DNA from: Oscillospiraceae bacterium
GTDB taxonomy: Bacteria > Bacillota > Clostridia > Oscillospirales > Oscillospiraceae
DNA length: 64,000 bases
Direction of reading: 5' to 3'
Assembly: GCA_016293865.1 (NCBI GenBank)
Contig: JAEDDG010000002.1
Coordinates: forward strand, 79,165-143,164
Under the pieces are notes generated by a model. That model saw only the letters and a program-made list of their open reading frames with translations. It did no database searches and was not told the DNA's origin. Shown here piece after piece: positions 51,398 to 59,366 of this stretch (position 1 is its first letter; each line of letters begins with the position of its first letter). Made by a program: the position numbers and the translations under genes.

Positions 51398-52119
51398 TCT
51401 TCAACCCCCGACAGCTTTCTGATCACGTATCCGGCCAGAAGATACCCGGCCACCGGCGGCACGAAGGAAACGCTGCCCGGTGCGCGCTTTCCCGTCCCGC
51501 CGTCTTCATTTTCAAACAAAGGCTTTTTCGGCTCCTCCGGCGACCAGACCACGGGCAGACGGCGGATCCCCAGTTTTTTCAGCTCCCGGCGCATTACGCG
51601 GGCCAGCGGGCAGCCGCTGGTCTTGTAGATGTCATCCATGCGCAGCTGTGCAGGATCCAGCTTATTCCCTGTACCCATGCTGGCCACAAGCGGCGTCCCG
51701 CATGCGCAGCAGCGCACGGCCAGCAGCAGCTTCGCCGGCACCGTATCAATCGCATCAATCACAAAATCATACGCTGAAAAATCAAACTGATCTGCAGTTT
51801 CCGCAGAAAAAAACAGGTCATACGGGACTGTACGGATCTGCAGATCAATCTCCCGGATGCGCTCGGCGGCAGCATCCGTTTTCTTTTTGCCCACATTGGA
51901 GCGCAGCGCGAGAATCTGCCTGTTCAGGTTCGACTCGCTGACCGTGTCATGGTCCACAACGCCGATTGTTCCGACACCGGCGCGCGCGAGCGCTTCGATT
52001 GCAGCGCCGCCCACTCCGCCTGCGCCGAACACCAGAACCGACGCTGCCCGCAGCCGCGCCACGCCCTGCACGCCCAGAAGCATGGCCGTGCGCGAATCTC
52101 TCTGTGCAATACTCTCCAT
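51394..52119 (-). CDS. tcdA: tRNA threonylcarbamoyladenosine dehydratase (TcdA/CsdL)
   Basis: TcdA is an E1-like ATPase that cyclises t6A37 of tRNA to ct6A. The 241-residue protein has the ATP-binding GAGGVGGAAIEALARAGVG motif, DHDTVSESNLNRQ, the DAIDTVPAKL block and the PGSVSFVPPVAGYLLAGYVI end. It overlaps mnmA and lies seven bases after the PBP gene. The t6A synthesis enzyme TsaC is also in the window at 34.6 kb, in a separate operon. Confidence 0.95.
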   Translation of the reverse strand: MESIAQRDSRTAMLLGVQGVARLRAASVLVFGAGGVGGAAIEALARAGVGTIGVVDHDTVSESNLNRQILALRSNVGKKKTDAAAERIREIDLQIRTVPYDLFFSAETADQFDFSAYDFVIDAIDTVPAKLLLAVRCCACGTPLVASMGTGNKLDPAQLRMDDIYKTSGCPLARVMRRELKKLGIRRLPVVWSPEEPKKPLFENEDGGTGKRAPGSVSFVPPVAGYLLAGYVIRKLSGVEE

Positions 52120-52126
52120 TGTACCC

Positions 52127-53461
52127 TCACTGATTCACCGCGGCCTGCAAAACTGCGTTGGCAACAGCGCCGCCGGCAGCGCTTCCGTAGCCGCCGTTTT
52201 CCACAATGACAACAAATGCCAGCGGGCGGTCTGTATTGGTGATAAAGCCGACAAACCACGCATGCGGTGAAGCGCCGCCGCCAACCTCCGCCGTGCCGGA
52301 TTTGGCACACAGTTCAAGACCGGGGTAGTTTTCCGCGCCGTATTTATACGCCACGGTATAACTCATCATTTCTCTGATTTTTGCCGCCGTATCTGCGCTG
52401 AGCAGACGCGTCTTTGCGGAAAACAGGCCGCTGCGCTCCTGCGCCTTGAGCGTCAGCTCCGGCGCGCTCCCGTCCCCTGCCACAGCGCACATCATCCGCA
52501 GCATGGCCGCCGGATTCACAAGATCCGTGTACTGGCCGATTCCGGACCAGGCCAGAAGGGATGAACCGTCTGCCGCGATATCGAAGCTCCCGGCTGCGGT
52601 GGATATGCCGGAGATTTCAAAGCTTTCGGTCAGGCCCATTTTTTCTGCGTAATTGCTGAGAACATCGCCCCCAAGCTCCAGTGCCAACTGCGCAAACGCA
52701 CTGTTGCAGGACACCGCCAGCGCCTGTTCAATATTGATCTCCCCATGTGTTCCGGAGCAGACGACCGTGTCTCCGCCCACATCATAGCTTCCGGTGCAGA
52801 CAAAGGTTCTGTCATAGAGGTCGTCAATATTCTCAATCGCCGCCGCCAGCGTAACCAGCTTAAAGACCGACCCCGGCGTATATGTGGACGACAAAACCCG
52901 GTTCAGATAGACGCCGGAAGTGTCATCCGCATCAAGCTGCGGCGGATCTGCAGGATCAAACGTCTGTGAGGAAACCATGCAGAGAATTTCGCCTGTCTCG
53001 TAATCGCACACGGCCACGGCGCCGCTGCGCCCGTCCAGCGCATTGTAGGCCGCCACATTCAGATCTGCGTCAATGCTCAGGCGGACCTCTCCACCCCTGT
53101 TTCCCACCGTATATGTGCCGCTGACAAAATCATAGCCTGCCAGATCGGATGAAAACATTTTCAGCGCGCCGGTGCCGATATTGCCCTGCGCGTCACCGAC
53201 AGCATGAAGCGTGGCGCGGCGCACCGTTTCGTCCTGGGCAAAGCAGCGTTCCCCATCGTTCATATAGGCCAGAACCTCTCCGTCCCGGTCATAAACGGTG
53301 CCGGTGGCCAGCATACCGCCGGAATAAACATTTCCGTTGGCTGAAAACGCCGCCCAGTCGCTGCCGTTCAGCGTAAGCTTTGTGATAAAAAAGACAATAC
53401 CTGCAAGAATCGCCGCCGCCAGAAGCAGGACAGCCGCAGTACGTGATTTGACCTTTTTCAT
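52127..53461 (-). CDS. class B penicillin-binding protein (D,D-transpeptidase)
   Basis: Class B PBPs crosslink peptidoglycan and work with a SEDS polymerase. The 444-residue protein has one N-terminal membrane helix (about 8-28), a small N-terminal domain and the transpeptidase domain with SVFK (198-201), SCN (251-253) and KSGT (387-390). It is short for an FtsI and lacks PASTA domains, like the PbpA type paired with FtsW/RodA in Actinobacteria and some Clostridia. Its start overlaps the end of the FHA-FtsW gene by four bases, which supports a matched polymerase-transpeptidase pair. Whether it acts in division, elongation or sporulation is open. Confidence 0.92.
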   Translation of the reverse strand: MKKVKSRTAAVLLLAAAILAGIVFFITKLTLNGSDWAAFSANGNVYSGGMLATGTVYDRDGEVLAYMNDGERCFAQDETVRRATLHAVGDAQGNIGTGALKMFSSDLAGYDFVSGTYTVGNRGGEVRLSIDADLNVAAYNALDGRSGAVAVCDYETGEILCMVSSQTFDPADPPQLDADDTSGVYLNRVLSSTYTPGSVFKLVTLAAAIENIDDLYDRTFVCTGSYDVGGDTVVCSGTHGEINIEQALAVSCNSAFAQLALELGGDVLSNYAEKMGLTESFEISGISTAAGSFDIAADGSSLLAWSGIGQYTDLVNPAAMLRMMCAVAGDGSAPELTLKAQERSGLFSAKTRLLSADTAAKIREMMSYTVAYKYGAENYPGLELCAKSGTAEVGGGASPHAWFVGFITNTDRPLAFVVIVENGGYGSAAGGAVANAVLQAAVNQ

Positions 53462-55215
53462 CCTCTCACCCCCTGCATGGCCGCACGCAGCCCTTTCGGC
53501 AGACGCACGGCGATACTGGCGTTCTGTCTGGTGTCATTGGCCTTGATAAACGCAAGCAGGCACCAGCAGGCGATCATACTTGATCCGCCGTTGGAAACAA
53601 AGGGAAATGTCACGCCCGTAAACGGCAGAATATCCAGAGAACCGAAAACATTCAGGATAACCTGCGTCATCATAATGGTGACTGCGGCGCAGGATGCAAT
53701 GACGTAAAATGAGCTTCTGGCAGTCGCGGCCGATTTGACGGCAAACACAGCCAGCAGCACAATGGCCAGAACCGCCAGCACAGCAATGATCAGTCCGAGT
53801 TCCTCGCAGATTACTCCGAATACCAGGTCTGTATCCGCAGCAAAAATGCGGTGGAACCAGCCGTTGCCGGCGCCGACGCCGAACAGGCCGCCGCTGGCGC
53901 TGGCCGCCATGGCCCGGGTCTGCTGATAGCCGCCCTCATTGACATACTCCCAGGCATGTCCCCATGTGGAAAAGCGCGATGCGATATACGGCTTCATGGT
54001 CAGTGCCAGCATTCCGGCAAGAGCCGCTCCGCCGACACTGAGAAATACCGTCGCAAAGCTGCCGGAGCGCAGGAAAGAAATAATCAGATAAGTACAGAAA
54101 AATACAACCGCTGTCCCGAAGTCGCTCATCAGCACAAGCGCCAGCACACAGGCGCCTGAAAACGCAATAAATGCAAGAAGGTTTCTGCGCATGTACAGCC
54201 GGTCCATGGTGGCGGCGCCGGCAAAAACGAAACAGACCTTGACAAATTCCGACGGCTGAAAAGACACGCCGCCGATCTGCAGCCAGTTTTTGGCTCCGTT
54301 CAGCGTATCTGCAGTCAGCACGTTGACCGCCAGAAGCAGAAGTCCCACAATGGCCGCCGCCCAGCGCACGTCTGCAGTGCGCTTCAGATCGCGCAGATAG
54401 CAGCCGATGATCACAAAACCGACCAGCCCCGCAAAAAGGCAGGCAAGCTGCTTGATCAGGCTTTCCGGCGCCGAGGTGGCCACCACGGACATGCTGAGCG
54501 TACACAGGAAAAAGGCAATGCTCTCCGCCTCAAACCCCAGCCGTCCGAAAGAGCGGATCAGCGCAAAATAAAGCCACATCAGCACAGTCAGCAGCAGAAA
54601 TGCCGCAGGAACGATCAGGTTCAGGTCGTCCTTCATGGAAATGCAGAACTGAAGCGCCAGAAGGAGCTGGAACATGGTCAGAAGCAGAAATGTCGCCCCG
54701 GGCCTGTATGTGCGGCCCGGTCTGCTGCGGCGCATGGCCTGTTCCCTTTCCTGTTCCGGGGACAGCGCGACAAACACCAGCTCGACGTCCGCAAGCTTTA
54801 AAACCGTCCCGTTATGAATCAGCGCAGAAACCGGTACTTTTTTCCCGCCGGCCATCACGCCGCCTTTTGAACCGAGATTGATGATGCGCCAGTTTCCCTT
54901 ATCGTCGCGGATAACGGCCGCATGGGTTCTGGAAACAGTCGGAACGTCCACCGCAACATCGCAGGTTTTTGACCGTCCGATGATGTTCTCCCAGTGACAC
55001 AGCGGCGCCCGGGTTCCGTCAGGCAGACTCAGCCAGCCCCAGACCTCACTCTCAGGTTTCCCGCGCAGCATGGACAAAGCGCAGCGCAGCAGGATAATCA
55101 CGGCAAGAAGCGGCAGAATCCAGCGGATCACACAAGTGATATAATCCAGCGGGCCCGGCGCCGAACCGGACACATTGCTGAAAAGCGCTTTGGAAATCTG
55201 TTCAAGAAGCTCCAA
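53458..55215 (-). CDS. FtsW/RodA/SpoVE family polymerase with N-terminal FHA domain
   Basis: SEDS proteins polymerise glycan strands from lipid II. This 585-residue protein has an N-terminal membrane helix (about 24-50), a cytoplasmic FHA domain (GRS 80-82, SRTHA 95-99, NLGSKGG 113-119), then about ten membrane helices with the SEDS landmarks, including an MSDFGTA segment that corresponds to the catalytic Asp region and the final FVSNGGSSMIACW. FHA domains bind phosphothreonine, so activity may be tied to a Ser/Thr kinase. The start is TTG at 55215, with AAGGAGG upstream. It leads the operon with its PBP partner. Confidence 0.93.
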   Translation of the reverse strand: MELLEQISKALFSNVSGSAPGPLDYITCVIRWILPLLAVIILLRCALSMLRGKPESEVWGWLSLPDGTRAPLCHWENIIGRSKTCDVAVDVPTVSRTHAAVIRDDKGNWRIINLGSKGGVMAGGKKVPVSALIHNGTVLKLADVELVFVALSPEQEREQAMRRSRPGRTYRPGATFLLLTMFQLLLALQFCISMKDDLNLIVPAAFLLLTVLMWLYFALIRSFGRLGFEAESIAFFLCTLSMSVVATSAPESLIKQLACLFAGLVGFVIIGCYLRDLKRTADVRWAAAIVGLLLLAVNVLTADTLNGAKNWLQIGGVSFQPSEFVKVCFVFAGAATMDRLYMRRNLLAFIAFSGACVLALVLMSDFGTAVVFFCTYLIISFLRSGSFATVFLSVGGAALAGMLALTMKPYIASRFSTWGHAWEYVNEGGYQQTRAMAASASGGLFGVGAGNGWFHRIFAADTDLVFGVICEELGLIIAVLAVLAIVLLAVFAVKSAATARSSFYVIASCAAVTIMMTQVILNVFGSLDILPFTGVTFPFVSNGGSSMIACWCLLAFIKANDTRQNASIAVRLPKGLRAAMQGVRG

Positions 55216-55264
55216 TTTTACGCCTCCTTCCCATTGGCATCAAATAAATGCAGAGACAAAATTC

Positions 55265-55280
55265 TGATATAATATTATAT
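55265..55280. repeat. 16-bp perfect palindrome GATATAATATTATATC
   Basis: The palindrome lies 50 bases before the FHA-FtsW start. A TTGACA stands seven bases upstream of the TATAAT it contains on the minus strand, too close for a normal promoter with that box, but suited to one with a -10 further on. It may be an operator. Confidence 0.45.
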
Positions 55281-55316
55281 CACCTCTGTCAATCATACAC
55301 GCTCTCCTGTATCGCC

Positions 55317-55394
55317 GCCGGGCGTCTGCCGAAAAACTGCGTCCCGGCTTAAAAAACAACCGCGCGCCGTTGGACCAGACAGTACGAAGCGCGG
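55317..55394. other. two hairpins upstream of gltX
   Basis: GCCGGG pairs with CCCGGC (55317-55348), and CCGCGC pairs with GCGCGG (55360-55394). They lie upstream of the predicted gltX promoter, so they are not part of that transcript. No T-box signature was recognised. Confidence 0.4.
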
Positions 55395-55413
55395 CACAGC
55401 CGGGAGTATCCTC

Positions 55414-55442
55414 TTGAAATTTGTGCTGTCATGCATTATGAT
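55414..55442 (+). promoter_or_regulatory. promoter of gltX
   Basis: TTGAAA and TATGAT are separated by 17 bases, 30 bases before the ATG. Confidence 0.75.
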
Positions 55443-55472
55443 GTTCTGGACAGACGAATAGGAGGTTCGGTT

Positions 55473-56960
55473 ATGGCTTTAGATTACAAATGGTTTGAAG
55501 AAATGGAAGCGCGCATTCCCAAGGGTGAAGTACGTACGCGTTTCGCTCCAAGCCCCACCGGATACATGCATGTTGGAAACCTGCGCACGGCGCTTTACAC
55601 CTATCTGATTGCCAGGAGCATGGGCGGGAAATTCATCCTGCGCATTGAGGACACTGACCAGGGCCGTTATGTTGACGGCGCCGTGGATGTCATTTACAAC
55701 ACACTGCGGGACTGCGGCCTGACACATGATGAAGGTCCTGATATCGGCGGCCCGGTTGGACCGTATATTCAGTCGCAGCGCAGGGATCTCTATCTGAAAT
55801 ATGCCGAGCTTCTGATCGAAAAAGGCGGCGCTTACCGCTGCTTCTGCGGCAAGGACACAGATGAGAGCGACGACGCCGGCTTCAAAAAATATGACGGACG
55901 CTGCGCCCGCCTGTCCCCGGAAGAAATTCAGGCAAAGCTGGATGCAGGTATGCCCTATGTCATCCGCCAGAAGATCCCCCGTGAAGGTGAAACCACTTTC
56001 TCTGACGTGGTTTTCGGTGACATCACCGTGCCCAACGACAGTCTGGATGACAATGTCCTGATCAAGTCAGACGGTCTGCCCACCTATAATTTTGCAAACG
56101 TTATCGACGACCATCTGATGGGCATTACACACGTTGTGCGCGGCTCGGAGTACCTGTCCAGCGCGCCGAAATACAACCTTCTGTACCAGTCCTTCGGCTG
56201 GGATATCCCTGTTTATGTGCACTGCTCCCCCGTAATGCGCGACGCGCACAGCAAAATGTCCAAGCGTCACGGCGATCCGTCCTATGAGGACCTACTGGCG
56301 CAGGGCTATCTGAACGACGCCATTCTGAATTACGTTGCGCTTCTGGGCTGGAGTCCCCGCGGCGAGCGGGAAATCTATTCCCTGCAGGAGCTGACAGAAG
56401 TCTTTGACATTACCGGCATTTCCAAATCTCCGGCGATCTTTGATATTGAAAAGCTGAAGTATTTCAACAGTGAATACATCCGCGCCGCGTCTCCGGAGCG
56501 CTTTGCCGCCCTGGCAGAGCCTTATATCCGCTCAGTGGTGACCGACCCCGCAATGGACGCCGGGAAAATCGCCGCCATTCTTCAGCAGCGCTGTGAGGTG
56601 CTGACGGACATCCCCGAAAAAATCGACTTTTTCTCAGCGCTTCCGGATTACCCGACCGATCTTTTCATCCACAAGAAATCCAAATGCGACACTGCAGTCG
56701 CACTGTCCATGCTCACCGCCGTTCTTCCGGACCTTGAAGCGCTCGACAGCTGGGACCATGACGGCATTTACGGGCTTTTGGTTGAAAAAGCCGCAGCGCT
56801 GGGTGTCAAGAACGCAACTCTGATGTGGCCGGTGCGCATTGCCGCCTCCGGCAAAGCAGTCACACCCGGCGGCGCCGTGGAAATCTGCGAAATTCTCGGC
56901 AAAGAGGAAACGCTGCGCCGGCTCCGCCTTGCCGTGGCCAGGCTGCAGGCGGCAGAATAA
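55473..56960 (+). CDS. gltX: glutamate-tRNA ligase
   Basis: GltX charges tRNA-Glu (and often tRNA-Gln in Clostridia, which then use the amidotransferase route). The 495-residue protein has the class I HIGH-type motif in PSPTGYMHVG (25-34), the RIEDTDQGRYV segment, and KMSKRHG near 260. A 20-residue N-terminal lead precedes the catalytic core. GGAGG lies seven bases upstream of the ATG at 55473; the frame open from 55431 lacks an SD. Confidence 0.97.
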   Translation: MALDYKWFEEMEARIPKGEVRTRFAPSPTGYMHVGNLRTALYTYLIARSMGGKFILRIEDTDQGRYVDGAVDVIYNTLRDCGLTHDEGPDIGGPVGPYIQSQRRDLYLKYAELLIEKGGAYRCFCGKDTDESDDAGFKKYDGRCARLSPEEIQAKLDAGMPYVIRQKIPREGETTFSDVVFGDITVPNDSLDDNVLIKSDGLPTYNFANVIDDHLMGITHVVRGSEYLSSAPKYNLLYQSFGWDIPVYVHCSPVMRDAHSKMSKRHGDPSYEDLLAQGYLNDAILNYVALLGWSPRGEREIYSLQELTEVFDITGISKSPAIFDIEKLKYFNSEYIRAASPERFAALAEPYIRSVVTDPAMDAGKIAAILQQRCEVLTDIPEKIDFFSALPDYPTDLFIHKKSKCDTAVALSMLTAVLPDLEALDSWDHDGIYGLLVEKAAALGVKNATLMWPVRIAASGKAVTPGGAVEICEILGKEETLRRLRLAVARLQAAE

Positions 56961-56998
56961 GCGCATTTTCCCTGCCAATCCAATTTTTTCACTGTATG

Positions 56999-57040
56999 AA
57001 ACACCCCTTTTCGGAAGATATTATCCAAAAAGGGGTGTTT
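56999..57040 (+). terminator. gltX terminator that also contains the ypeB SD
   Basis: AAACACCCCTTTT (56999-57011) pairs perfectly with AAAAGGGGTGTTT (57028-57040), followed by TTATT. The second arm carries AAGGGGTG, the only SD for the TTG start of ypeB at 57044. Confidence 0.85.
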
Positions 57041-57043
57041 TTA

Positions 57044-58408
57044 TTGATCTCACTACGAAAAAAAACAGTGATTCTGCTCGCTTCATTTACACTTGCTGCA
57101 TTTGCGGTTCTGGCCGGCTTTATTCTCCAGGCACGCAGTGAAACAGCAGGCGCGAACCGCAGCGTTCAGATCGCCTACCGACGCGCATTTGCCGATCTTG
57201 TGACCAGCATGGACGGGATCGATAACGCACTGCAGAAAAGCCGCTACGCGACCTCGCCATCCATGGCATCCGGCGTATGCACGGAAATTTTCGGCAAGGC
57301 CATGGCCGCGCAGTCTGCATTGAGCACGCTGCCGTTTGCCAGCTATGAGCTTGAACATACGTCCTCATTCATCGCCAAGGTCGGCGACTACGCCTATGCA
57401 CTGTCCCGCAGCGCCGCCAAGGGCGACGGTCTGTCTGAGGAAGAGATTGAAAATCTGACAGCGCTGAGCCGGAACGCCTCCGCCCTGTCCCAGGATCTGC
57501 GCACGCTGTTCGCAAAGGTAGACGAGGGCTCTGTGTCCATCGGACAGCTTGAACAGGCGCAGGACGAGCTTGCCCGTGCAGACGACAGCGACGTTCCCAC
57601 TGACCTTGCCGGCAGCTTCAGACAGCTGGAGAGTGATTTCGGCGATATTCCCTCCCTGATCTACGACGGTCCGTTTTCCGAGCACATTGCGGAAAAGAAG
57701 CCGGCGCTGCTTGAAGGCCTGGATGATGTCGACGAAAACCAGGCGCTGGAAGCCACAGCGAAGCTGACAGGCCTTGACACAAGCGAGCTGCAGGTCACCG
57801 GCCGGCGCGAGACTCCGGTGCCGGTCTATGTGATCAGCGGCAGGCAGGAAAACACCGATCTCTCTGCTGAGGTCTCAATTGCCGGCGGCCATGTGGTATT
57901 CTTTGAAAAGCGGACCGAAACCGGCGGCGAACCCATCTCTGATGAGCAGGCCTGCCGGACAGCTGAGGATTTTCTCTTAGAAAACGGCTTTGATCCTGTT
58001 TCTGCCACGTATGTGTGCTATAACGGCAGCGCTGTCATTGTCAACTGTGCCTATTCACAGGACGGCGTCATCTGCTATCCGGATCTGATCAAAGTCACGC
58101 TTGCGCCTGACGGCTCCGTGATCGGCATGGACTGTCTGGGCTATGTCACAAACCATACGCAAAGACAGCTGCCCGACACCTCAGTTGATGAGGCACAGGC
58201 TGAAACGCAGGTTCCGGACACGCTGACTGTTCTGAGCCATCAGATGGCCGTGATCCCCACAAACGGAAAAAATGAAGTATACTGCCATGAATTCAAATGC
58301 GAAAATGAGGACGGCAGGCATTATATTGTCTATGTCAACGCAGAAACCGGCCAGGAAGAGAACATTCTGATTCTGATTGAAGATGAAAACGGAACGCTGA
58401 CCGTTTAA
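57044..58408 (+). CDS. ypeB: germination protein YpeB-like
   Basis: YpeB is a spore membrane protein needed for localisation and control of the cortex-lytic enzyme SleB. The 454-residue protein has an N-terminal membrane helix (about 8-27), a helical N-terminal domain (LVTSMDGIDNALQKSRYATSP), and a C-terminal region with PepSY-type repeats (ISGGHV-like IAGGHVVFFEK, and EFKCENEDGRHYIVYVNAETG at the end). The start is TTG at 57044; its SD lies in the 3' arm of the gltX terminator. In most spore formers sleB sits directly upstream, but here gltX does. The length and motif order support YpeB; no SleB gene was seen in the window. Confidence 0.85.
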   Translation: MISLRKKTVILLASFTLAAFAVLAGFILQARSETAGANRSVQIAYRRAFADLVTSMDGIDNALQKSRYATSPSMASGVCTEIFGKAMAAQSALSTLPFASYELEHTSSFIAKVGDYAYALSRSAAKGDGLSEEEIENLTALSRNASALSQDLRTLFAKVDEGSVSIGQLEQAQDELARADDSDVPTDLAGSFRQLESDFGDIPSLIYDGPFSEHIAEKKPALLEGLDDVDENQALEATAKLTGLDTSELQVTGRRETPVPVYVISGRQENTDLSAEVSIAGGHVVFFEKRTETGGEPISDEQACRTAEDFLLENGFDPVSATYVCYNGSAVIVNCAYSQDGVICYPDLIKVTLAPDGSVIGMDCLGYVTNHTQRQLPDTSVDEAQAETQVPDTLTVLSHQMAVIPTNGKNEVYCHEFKCENEDGRHYIVYVNAETGQEENILILIEDENGTLTV

Positions 58409-58468
58409 CCGTTCTGCTGCAAGTTCCCCAGACTCCTGCCGCGCGGCAAATCCGCATTCTGCAAAAAA

Positions 58469-58491
58469 GGCCCGGCGCAGTGCGCCGGGCC
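58469..58491. repeat. 23-nt palindromic repeat, copy 1
   Basis: GGCCCGGCGCA, a central G, and its exact reverse complement form an 11-bp hairpin. It is preceded by a run of A. The copy at 58655-58677 is identical. Confidence 0.85.
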
Positions 58492-58654
58492 TCTGTCTGT
58501 CGATAAACAATGAAAAAATGCTGCGGGTCTGAGCAGCGGGGAATGTGTGCAAGGGGCTAAGACCCCTTGCACGTTCAATCAAACAGTTTTTTGAACATCT
58601 TGAAGTTCGAAAAACTGCACTCAGCGTGTCGAAAATACTTTTTCGACACGCTGA
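58492..58654. other. structured non-coding cassette between the 23-nt palindromes
   Basis: Three strong hairpins lie here: a perfect 10-bp stem with 6-nt loop (58547-58572), a 13-bp stem with one G-T wobble and an 8-nt loop (58584-58617), and a perfect 15-bp stem with a 4-nt loop (58621-58654). No frame of any length is credible. The whole 58409-58743 interval holds no gene; ypeB ends on its left and yhcH on its right. Confidence 0.75.
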
Positions 58655-58677
58655 GGCCCGGCGCAGTGCGCCGGGCC
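58655..58677. repeat. 23-nt palindromic repeat, copy 2
   Basis: This is identical to 58469-58491 and directly follows the 15-bp hairpin. It is followed by TTTTT, so it can also act as a terminator. Confidence 0.85.
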
Positions 58678-58743
58678 TTTTTACATCGCGATTCGGCAGG
58701 CAACAGACAGGCGTTTCAGACCGTCCGTTATCCTTCATTCATC

Positions 58744-59190
58744 TTATTCAACGGGAATCTTGGCCACGCACTTTTTGAAGGGCTTGGCAACGCCGTCAAT
58801 GTGGCAGTTGGGCGCATGTCCGTCGCTGGGATAATCCACATAGAACATACCGGCGTCAATTCTGACAATACGGCCGTCGCCGGAGAACATCTGGCAGTCG
58901 CTGTCTGCGCTGTACTCCGTATCGGCCTTGAGGGAATCAATGTCAGCCCACACGGTGTACTCCGTGCCGGACACCACATAGTGCACATCAAGATAAGCAC
59001 GGTGCGCCTCAAACTGCGCGCCTTCCGCATCGCGGGTCGTGCCCTCCATCAGGTTGACATAGCAGCCATCCTCCAGCTCGTAGCGGCCGGGTGCAAGATC
59101 AGCAGCCTTTTTGAAAAACTCGGCGGCCTGCTTGAAGTTTTTGTTCATCGGATAATACGTCTCAATATTCTTCAGTTCGTCGAAAATCAT
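58744..59190 (-). CDS. YhcH/YjgK/YiaL family protein
   Basis: This is a small cupin-fold protein of the DUF386 family, seen in sialic acid and other sugar catabolic clusters; an anomer mutarotase or isomerase role has been proposed. The 148-residue protein has the FEAHRAYLDVHYVVSGTE strand with the metal-binding residues, the FSGDGRIVRIDAGMFYVDYPSDGHAP block and the KKCVAKIPVE end. GGGAGGG lies eight bases upstream of the ATG at 59190. It is divergent from galK-galE and may support galactose or related sugar use. Confidence 0.9.
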   Translation of the reverse strand: MIFDELKNIETYYPMNKNFKQAAEFFKKAADLAPGRYELEDGCYVNLMEGTTRDAEGAQFEAHRAYLDVHYVVSGTEYTVWADIDSLKADTEYSADSDCQMFSGDGRIVRIDAGMFYVDYPSDGHAPNCHIDGVAKPFKKCVAKIPVE

Positions 59191-59230
59191 CTGATTTCCC
59201 TCCCGTTGTTTTTGTCCTTCGGACGGCCTA

Positions 59231-59259
59231 ATGATATCACCCGTCTGTCCGGGTGTCAA
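59231..59259 (-). promoter_or_regulatory. promoter of yhcH with internal inverted repeat
   Basis: TTGACA and TATCAT are separated by 17 bases on the minus strand. CACCCG and CGGGTG (59238-59255) form an inverted repeat inside the spacer, a good place for a repressor. Confidence 0.75.
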
Positions 59260-59279
59260 GGCGGCCGCGCCGGTTTTCC

Positions 59280-59308
59280 TTGCATAAAACAGCTCTTTGT
59301 TATATGAT
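59280..59308 (+). promoter_or_regulatory. promoter of galK-galE
   Basis: TTGCAT and TATGAT are separated by 17 bases, 58 bases before the galK ATG. It faces away from the yhcH promoter, 20 bases apart. Confidence 0.6.
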
Positions 59309-59366
59309 GACATCAGCTGAACAACTCCATGCAGCAATGCTGTGCTGTTGAATCAGAGGTATCAAA

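Noticed and set aside
55290..55413. T-box or other riboswitch upstream of gltX
   Set aside because: Hairpins are present, but no T-box consensus or antiterminator could be found, and a good promoter lies downstream of them.
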